Source of the DNA: GCA-2708415 sp964351905
GTDB taxonomy: Bacteria; Pseudomonadota; Alphaproteobacteria; Micavibrionales; Micavibrionaceae
Direction of reading: 5' to 3'
NCBI GenBank assembly: GCA_964351905.1
Contig: CAYGPG010000026.1
Location: 1 to 25,408 of the forward strand
DNA: 25,408 bases
Below the pieces are notes generated by a model that was not told where the DNA came from, made no database searches, and was given only the letters and a program-made list of their open reading frames with translations. The translations under genes and the position numbers were made by a program. Within the stretch, counting starts at the first letter, position 1. Every line of letters starts with the position of its first letter. This document shows, piece after piece, positions 20,317 through 25,408 of this stretch.

Positions 20317-20547
20317 ATGAAAGCAGATATACACCCAGATTACCACGAAATTAAAATCGTGATGACAGATGGAACAGAATTCACAACACATTCAACCTTC
20401 GGCAAGCCGGGTGAAGTGATGAAATTGGACGTTGACCCCCTAACGCACCCTGCGTGGCAAGGTGGAACAGGTCAAGTGATCGAAAAAGGCCAGTTGGATA
20501 AATTCAACAACAAATATGGCAACCTTTTTGGTGGCGATAAGAAGTAA
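20317..20547 (+). CDS. rpmE: 50S ribosomal protein bL31, cysteine-free form
   Basis: 76 aa from the ATG at 20317; an in-frame ATG at 20257 would add 20 residues (MHLLLLRVKRC...) unlike L31, and TTTAGGAG at 20301-20308 decides the start. MKADIHPDYHEIKIVMTDGTEF, STFGKPG and DVDPLTHPAW are the alphaproteobacterial L31 pattern. The zinc-binding CxxC pairs of the C+ type are absent. It is followed by a strong terminator. Confidence 0.95.
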   Translation: MKADIHPDYHEIKIVMTDGTEFTTHSTFGKPGEVMKLDVDPLTHPAWQGGTGQVIEKGQLDKFNNKYGNLFGGDKK

Positions 20548-20597
20548 TTATAACAAGATATAAGCTTTTCTTAAAGTTAAAGCTTAATAATAATCAG

Positions 20598-20620
20598 GGC
20601 CGCATCATGCGGCCTTTTTT
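20598..20620 (+). terminator. Rho-independent terminator of rpmE
   Basis: GGCCGC (20598-20603), loop ATCAT, GCGGCC (20609-20614), then TTTTTT (20615-20620). A textbook intrinsic terminator 51 nt after the stop. Confidence 0.88.
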
Positions 20621-20649
20621 ATTTTCTTATTGTCATCCCCACCTTCATT

Positions 20650-20784
20650 GTCATCCCCGCCTTGAGCGGGGATCCATAAAATTTTGTAACGACATAACAA
20701 GCCAAAGCAAATCACGTCATAACGCGGCTCTTATTTGTATTTTTCTGAAAATAATAATTTATCCCCGCTCAAGGCGGGGATGAC
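20650..20784. repeat. Long inverted pair of GTCATCCCCGCC elements between rpmE and valS
   Basis: The 24-nt sequence at 20650-20673 (GTCATCCCCGCC...GCGGGGAT) is repeated exactly as its reverse complement at 20761-20784. Each arm is itself a hairpin (CCCCGC...GCGGGG). A partial third copy, TGTCATCCCCACCTTCAT, begins at 20631. The arm at 20761 is 12 nt beyond the valS stop and may help end valS transcripts. Confidence 0.85.
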
Positions 20785-20795
20785 GGTTTGTTGGT

Positions 20796-23441
20796 TTAGG
20801 CCGCCAATAATTGCTCTAATGCTTTATTGAGCTTCTGCTTTTTATCTTGATCTTGCTCAACAATGCCCTTTTTCTCGGCAATAACCTCTTCAGGAGCGTT
20901 GGCAACAAAGTTTTTGTTATCAAGCTGTTGCGATATTTTCTTAATGTTATCTTCGAGCTTGGAAATCTCTTTTTGCAAACGCGCGCGTTCTTGATCCAAA
21001 TCAATCAATTCAGCGATTGGTAAGATATAAGTTGCCTCACGAATAATCGTTTTAATCGAGCCTTTTGGCGTATCACCAGAGGTTGAAATGCTTAATAAAC
21101 GGCACATTTGTTTTAAAACAGCTTCATATACTTTCAGATTTTTTGCCGTACCATCATTCGCCCCTTCAACAATCAACTCAATCTCCGCCTTTGCAGGCAC
21201 ATTCATATCTGCGCGCACGGAACGGATTTCAGAAATAACCGTCTGAACCCATTCAATTTCCGCCGTAGCATCTTGAGCCATTAAAGAATCTTCATATTGC
21301 GGCCATTCATGGGTTAAGAGCCATTGCCCCTCTTCCCGCTTGGCAATATTCGCATAAAGTTCTTCGGTGATATAAGGCATGAACGGGTTAAGCAGAATCA
21401 AGATTTGCTCCAAAACCCACCCTGTCGTGCCTTTTACTTCTTCAATCAACGCGGCATCATCGCCCGCCAAGAGAGGTTTGGTAAATTCCAAATACCAATC
21501 ACAAAAAGTGCCCCAGACAAACTGGTAACACGCCGTTGCGGCCTCGTTAAACCGATACCCTTCCAAAGAGGTATCAATTTCCTTTTGGCAATTGACGACT
21601 TGGCCAATAATCCATTGGTTTGTGGCGTTTTTAACGCTAGATGGATCAAAGCCAGCTTTTGGCAAACAATCATTCATTTCACAAAAACGCGTCGCATTCC
21701 AAAGCTTAGTCGCAAAATTACGATATCCCGCTACGCGATCCTCGCTCAAACGCACATCACGCCCCTGTGCCGCCATGGCAAGCAAGGTAAAGCGCACCGC
21801 ATCGGCACCAAATTCATCAATCAAATCCAACGGGTCCATCACGTTTCCTTTGGATTTCGACATTTTCTGCCCGTTTTTATCCCGCACGAGCGCGTGAATA
21901 TAAACCTTCTTAAACGGCACATCATCCATGAAATGCATGCCCATCATCATCATACGCGCAACCCAAAAGAAAATAATGTCAAAGCCCGTAATCAAAACAT
22001 CACCTGGATAATATTTGTCCAATTCAGGCGTCTGGTCTGGCCAGCCAAGCGTTGAAAACGGCCATAAGGCAGAAGAGAACCACGTATCCAAAACATCTTC
22101 ATCTTGGGTCAGCTTAACGCCCTCACCAGCTTGTTCTTGCGCTTCGGCTTCACTTTCGGCGACATAGACATTGCCTTGATCGTCATACCATGCGGGAATT
22201 TGATGTCCCCACCATAATTGACGCGAAATACACCATGGCTGAATATTTTCCATCCATGAAAAATATGTGTTTTCCCAATTCTTCGGCACAAATTCTGTCT
22301 TACCAGAACGAACAGCTTCAATAGCAGGCTTTGCCATGGTTTTCGCGTCCACATACCATTGATCCGTTAAGTAAGGCTCAATCACAACGCCTGAACGGTC
22401 GCCATACGGTACCTGATGCGTGTGTTTTTCAACCTTTACCAAATAATCTAAATCATCCAAATCTTTAATGATTTTCTTACGCGCTTCAAAACGATCAAGC
22501 CCGATATACTCCTCAGGACAGTTTTCGTTCATCTTGCCGTCAGGCGTCATTAAATTAATAAGCTGTATGTTCTTATCAGGGTGGCGTTTCGCGACCTCAA
22601 AGTCATTATAATCATGTGCCGCCGTAATCTTCACTGCGCCCGATCCAAATTCGGAACTCACATATTCATCCGCAATGATGGGAATGATACGATCCGCTAC
22701 AGGCACAACGGCATTTTTACCAACTAAATCTTTATATTTTTCATCATCAGGGTGAACCGCAATGGCGCCATCGGCTAAAATTGTTTCGGGGCGTGTGGTC
22801 GCAATTTCAATATAACCGCCTCCCTCTTCCAAAGGGTATTGAACGTGATAAAGATTACCTTTGATCTCTCTATGCTCTACTTCCAAATCAGAAATAGAAG
22901 ATTGAAATTTAGGGTCCCAATTCACAAGGCGTTTATCGCGATAAATCAGCCCTTCTTTATGGAGTTGAACAAACACCTTTTTAACGGCCTTTGATAAACC
23001 TTCATCCATCGTAAAGCGAGAACGTCCCCAATCAGGAGTCGTTCCAAGGCGTTTAAATTGATTTACAATCGTACCGCCAGATTCATCTTTCCATTCCCAG
23101 ACTTTGTCCACGAATTGCTCACGCGTCATGTCATTGCGGCTTTCGCCTTTTTCGGCCAATTGACGCTCCACCACCATCTGGGTTGCAATACCTGCGTGGT
23201 CCAAACCAGGCTGCCACAACGTATCCTTGCCACGCATACGGTTCCAACGCACCAAAACATCATGCAATGTGCCGTTTAAGGCATGCCCCATATGAAGGCT
23301 CCCCGTTACATTAGGTGGCGGCATCATAACCGCGAACGGTGTTTTGTCACTTGAAGGGTCACAGGCAAATTGCCCAGACTTTTCCCACGCGTCGTAATGA
23401 CGTGATTCAATATCTTTGGGCTGAAACGTTTTATCCAGCAT
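20796..23441 (-). CDS. valS: Valyl-tRNA synthetase
   Basis: 881 aa, full length. Class Ia enzyme that charges tRNA-Val. The HIGH motif reads HMGH (50-53, within PPPNVTGSLHMGHAL), KMSKS lies at 526-530, the editing domain covers about 190-345 (TTRPETILADGAIAVHP at 215-231), and LDTWFSSALWPFSTLGWP (451-468) is the usual ValS signature. The C-terminal arm (about 815-881, QERARLQKEISKLEDNIKK) is a coiled coil. It follows popZ by 47 nt, the normal alphaproteobacterial arrangement. Confidence 0.98.
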   Translation of the reverse strand: MLDKTFQPKDIESRHYDAWEKSGQFACDPSSDKTPFAVMMPPPNVTGSLHMGHALNGTLHDVLVRWNRMRGKDTLWQPGLDHAGIATQMVVERQLAEKGESRNDMTREQFVDKVWEWKDESGGTIVNQFKRLGTTPDWGRSRFTMDEGLSKAVKKVFVQLHKEGLIYRDKRLVNWDPKFQSSISDLEVEHREIKGNLYHVQYPLEEGGGYIEIATTRPETILADGAIAVHPDDEKYKDLVGKNAVVPVADRIIPIIADEYVSSEFGSGAVKITAAHDYNDFEVAKRHPDKNIQLINLMTPDGKMNENCPEEYIGLDRFEARKKIIKDLDDLDYLVKVEKHTHQVPYGDRSGVVIEPYLTDQWYVDAKTMAKPAIEAVRSGKTEFVPKNWENTYFSWMENIQPWCISRQLWWGHQIPAWYDDQGNVYVAESEAEAQEQAGEGVKLTQDEDVLDTWFSSALWPFSTLGWPDQTPELDKYYPGDVLITGFDIIFFWVARMMMMGMHFMDDVPFKKVYIHALVRDKNGQKMSKSKGNVMDPLDLIDEFGADAVRFTLLAMAAQGRDVRLSEDRVAGYRNFATKLWNATRFCEMNDCLPKAGFDPSSVKNATNQWIIGQVVNCQKEIDTSLEGYRFNEAATACYQFVWGTFCDWYLEFTKPLLAGDDAALIEEVKGTTGWVLEQILILLNPFMPYITEELYANIAKREEGQWLLTHEWPQYEDSLMAQDATAEIEWVQTVISEIRSVRADMNVPAKAEIELIVEGANDGTAKNLKVYEAVLKQMCRLLSISTSGDTPKGSIKTIIREATYILPIAELIDLDQERARLQKEISKLEDNIKKISQQLDNKNFVANAPEEVIAEKKGIVEQDQDKKQKLNKALEQLLAA

Positions 23442-23488
23442 AGCTAAACCTTATAGTTTGAAATAAAAATCAATAACCAGATATGGTT

Positions 23489-24076
23489 TTAATCATCCAT
23501 GGCGCGTCTGGCAAGCTTTTCAAGCTCTTTTTGGACGGTGCGCTCTACCATTTGCGGTAAATTATCATCCATCCATTCGCGCAACATCGGGTGAAGCAAT
23601 TCACGCACAATATCTTCAAGTGTCACACCATCATAAGTGCGTGAACGATCAATAGGCATACGTGTTTTAAGTTTTGCGAGGCTACCAAGCGCCGCGGCCT
23701 GTGCGCTCGTCGATAAAATTTCAGAGGGTATTGGTTTCTTTTCATCCATAACGGGTTCCTCTTGTTGCTCAGCTTCTCTTTCTTCGGATTGACGGCGAAT
23801 TTCTTCAAGCCTATCACGCATCTCTATTTGAAGATCATTTAAATTATCTTCAGCTTCTTCTTCCTCTTCTTCAATGACGGGTTCCTCATCAACCAAATCA
23901 TCTTCAGTTAGTTCTAACACATCATCAGACGTATCATGAATAGGGCTTTCGATAACCTCTTCAGGTTCTTCCTCTTTTTTCGAGGTCTCGTCTTCATCAT
24001 CATCAGAGATAATTTGACGGATAGAAGCTAAAATTTCTTCAATCGATGGTTCTTGTTCAGTTGAGTTATCAGACAT
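23489..24076 (-). CDS. popZ: Polar organizing protein PopZ (DUF2497)
   Basis: 195 aa. Three parts are visible: the N-terminal binding helix EPSIEEILASIRQIISDD (9-26), a long acidic linker (about 25-115, with runs of Glu/Asp), and the C-terminal assembly region (about 148-192, VTLEDIVRELLHPMLREWMDDNLP...VERTVQKELEKLARR). PopZ forms a polar matrix that tethers the chromosomal centromere through ParB and recruits cell-cycle regulators; it is restricted to alphaproteobacteria. The linker is acidic but poorer in proline than Caulobacter PopZ. On the minus strand a TTGACA (24141-24136) upstream is a possible -35. Confidence 0.9.
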   Translation of the reverse strand: MSDNSTEQEPSIEEILASIRQIISDDDEDETSKKEEEPEEVIESPIHDTSDDVLELTEDDLVDEEPVIEEEEEEAEDNLNDLQIEMRDRLEEIRRQSEEREAEQQEEPVMDEKKPIPSEILSTSAQAAALGSLAKLKTRMPIDRSRTYDGVTLEDIVRELLHPMLREWMDDNLPQMVERTVQKELEKLARRAMDD

Positions 24077-24254
24077 ATATGGACCGTTTGAGAATCAAAT
24101 TATTATTCAAATAGTGTCCATTATCACTCTTGGCTTGTCAAAGCCTGACAACAGATAAAAATAATCTGTCCTCATAAAACATTATAAAATGAAATTTTTT
24201 CAGGGCGTTATGGAAGTAAAGCCAAATTTTTACGAAGCAATAATATGACTTAAA

Positions 24255-24926
24255 TTAAAAGACAAATTCTTTTGTCGGCTCAAACCCTTGCAAATACGGC
24301 GTTCCTGCATCAAATAAAACACGGTCAGAAAATTGACCTTCACTGATATGTTGTATCAATGTGGCCTTTGCCGCTGTGTTTTGCGCCCCCTTTACAAGAG
24401 CCAATAAACGCCCACCAACCGCCATTTGATTTTTAATATCTTCTGGCACGCCACAAACCGCACCATTAAATAAAATAAAATCATAGGGTGCATTTTTCGG
24501 CGCCCCTTCAATCAATGGTCCAATCACCGCTACAATGTTTGAATAGGACAACTTATCCCAGACAGATTGTGCTTGCTCTAATAATACACGGTCTTCATCC
24601 AATGCCACAACCGTGCTCACCAATTGCGATAAAATCGCCGCATGGTACCCTGCACCAGACCCAATTGTTAAAGCCACATCAGATTCTTTTGGTTTCGCGG
24701 CCTGGATCAGCCTCGCAAGAACAGCAGGCTCCATCAGATAGCGGCCTTTTGATATTTCAATATCTTCATCACAATAACAAATACCCTTTTGATGCTCAGG
24801 GACGAAATCCTCTCGTGGTACAATACCAAACGCATTTAATAACGGCTCTGAAACGACACCCATGGGATGAATTTGGCTGTCAATCATGGCTTCACGGGCA
24901 AGATTATAGGAATTGTTTTTTGGCAT
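24255..24926 (-). CDS. Protein-L-isoaspartate O-methyltransferase-like protein
   Basis: 223 aa from the Met at 24926; an in-frame ATG at 25028 would add 34 residues that have no counterpart in the family, and neither start has a clear Shine-Dalgarno. The expected N-terminus (NLAREAMIDSQIHPMGV, then FGIVPREDFVP) begins right after the chosen Met. The S-adenosylmethionine loop is LTIGSGAGYHAA (near 104-115). In place of the catalytic GQTISQP motif of true repair enzymes it has KGRYLMEP, typical of the paralogue found near tolC and popZ, so isoaspartate repair is doubtful. A tolC gene often lies between this gene and popZ; here there is only a 178-nt gap. Confidence 0.82.
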   Translation of the reverse strand: MPKNNSYNLAREAMIDSQIHPMGVVSEPLLNAFGIVPREDFVPEHQKGICYCDEDIEISKGRYLMEPAVLARLIQAAKPKESDVALTIGSGAGYHAAILSQLVSTVVALDEDRVLLEQAQSVWDKLSYSNIVAVIGPLIEGAPKNAPYDFILFNGAVCGVPEDIKNQMAVGGRLLALVKGAQNTAAKATLIQHISEGQFSDRVLFDAGTPYLQGFEPTKEFVF

Positions 24927-25094
24927 TAAAGTGACTTGTTGAGTTGGGGTTATAATTCTTGCTAAAAATACTTTAAAAACTATGTCTTGACCAGTGCTAA
25001 AGACATCCAAAAATTCCTCATTTAACAATCACTTTGGACTGGATTTAAAAATTTAAAAGTGATATTCCCTACTTTGTTCTTAAATAAGTCCTTG

Positions 25095-25168
25095 GGCGCG
25101 GTGGCAGAGTGGTCATGCAGGGGACTGCAACTCCCCGTACAGCGGTTCGATTCCGCTCCGTGCCTCCA
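25095..25168 (+). tRNA. tRNA-Cys (GCA)
   Basis: 74 nt. Acceptor stem GGCGCGG (25095-25101) pairs with CCGTGCC (25158-25164); the anticodon arm is GGGGA-CTGCAAC-TCCCC with anticodon GCA; the T arm has the loop GTTCGATTC. Discriminator T at 25165, then an encoded CCA (25166-25168). Confidence 0.95.
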
Positions 25169-25183
25169 GCCATTTTTCAAAAA

Positions 25184-25210
25184 CTCAGGCGTACAGGCAC
25201 GCTACGCTGA
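25184..25210. repeat. CTCAGGC...GCTACGC repeat between the tRNA genes
   Basis: Resembles 11202-11229: both start CTCAGGC and share GCACGCTACGC. Part of it can fold (TCAGGCGTA with TACGCTGA). Confidence 0.6.
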
Positions 25211-25230
25211 AAAATTCCTCATAAAGCTTA

Positions 25231-25260
25231 TTGACACACAGCGTCGATTCATCCATAAAA
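25231..25260 (+). promoter_or_regulatory. Possible promoter for tRNA-Asn
   Basis: TTGACA at 25231-25236 and a CATAAA at 25254-25259 after 17 nt; the tRNA begins at 25273. The -35 is perfect, the -10 is weak. Confidence 0.5.
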
Positions 25261-25272
25261 CAATTCGAGTGT

Positions 25273-25347
25273 TCCTCGATAGCTCAGCGGTAGAGCAGTT
25301 GACTGTTAATCAATTGGTCGTAGGTTCGAATCCTACTCGAGGAGCCA
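25273..25347 (+). tRNA. tRNA-Asn (GTT)
   Basis: 75 nt. Acceptor stem TCCTCGA (25273-25279) pairs with TCGAGGA (25337-25343); anticodon loop CTGTTAA carries GTT; D arm GCTCAGCGGTAGAGC and T loop GTTCGAATC are normal. Discriminator G, then an encoded CCA (25345-25347). Confidence 0.96.
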
Positions 25348-25408
25348 CTCCATCACTCCCTCTATTTCAAAATACTTAAATCATAAAACAATAATACAGA
25401 TGCGTCTT

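Noticed and set aside
21324..22055. A long open frame (243 codons) antisense to valS
   Set aside because: It lies fully inside a conserved full-length valS and its translation shows no family motif; it follows from codon bias on the other strand.
24926..25028. The longer start at 25028 for the methyltransferase-like gene
   Set aside because: The extra 34 residues have no counterpart in the family and no ribosome site precedes that ATG; the Met at 24926 matches the expected N-terminus.

Overview
The window reads as a chromosomal segment of an AT-leaning alphaproteobacterium. The strongest taxonomic signals are a PopZ/DUF2497 gene directly upstream of valS, a small coiled-coil gene followed by zapA, a 6S RNA candidate and 5-formyltetrahydrofolate cyclo-ligase, a ctpA / divergent polysaccharide deacetylase / rppH run, the tkt-gap-fba glycolysis block, and a bL31 of the cysteine-free type. 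The exact order cannot be fixed from this sequence alone. There is no phage, IS element, plasmid gene or CRISPR array; this is core genome studded with short intergenic palindromes.

Layout. Positions 1-1714 (+): the last codons of a probable S41 protease, a membrane-anchored divergent polysaccharide deacetylase and rppH, closed by hairpins. Positions 1787-7404 (-): one tightly packed run ruvA-ruvB-ybgC-tolQ-tolR-tolA-tolB, joining Holliday-junction branch migration to the Tol envelope-constriction system; pal and cpoB are absent after tolB. ruvC (8027-8536, -) is split from ruvA by an unrecognised gene in the opposite orientation (7509-8021, +) with a near-consensus promoter ending at its start codon. 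Positions 8756-12254 (-): yebC, a YmdB-type phosphoesterase, 5-FCL, 6S RNA, zapA and a small coiled-coil gene, separated by palindromic elements. Positions 12493-17257 (+): tkt, gap, a 62-aa membrane protein, class I aldolase, and a membrane-anchored protein with a bacterial EndoU RNase-like domain; pgk is not present. This meets an RlpA-type protein tail to tail. Positions 17806-20547: a secreted protein with three CxxC pairs, a divergent prephenate dehydratase, EpmA and rpmE. Positions 20796-24926 (-): valS, popZ and an isoaspartyl-methyltransferase-like gene. tRNA-Cys and tRNA-Asn end the window.

Points that go beyond routine annotation: the EndoU-like ORF translationally coupled to fba; the orphan gene interrupting ruvCAB; two genes sharing a TTGACA-17-TATATA promoter placed so that transcription would begin at the ATG (leaderless mRNA); a G/C-homopolymer palindrome translated in frame inside the RuvA linker; a dispersed GTCAT...ATGAC repeat family, one copy of which supplies the start codon of the 5-FCL gene; and a 6S RNA candidate whose predicted promoter is itself an inverted repeat.
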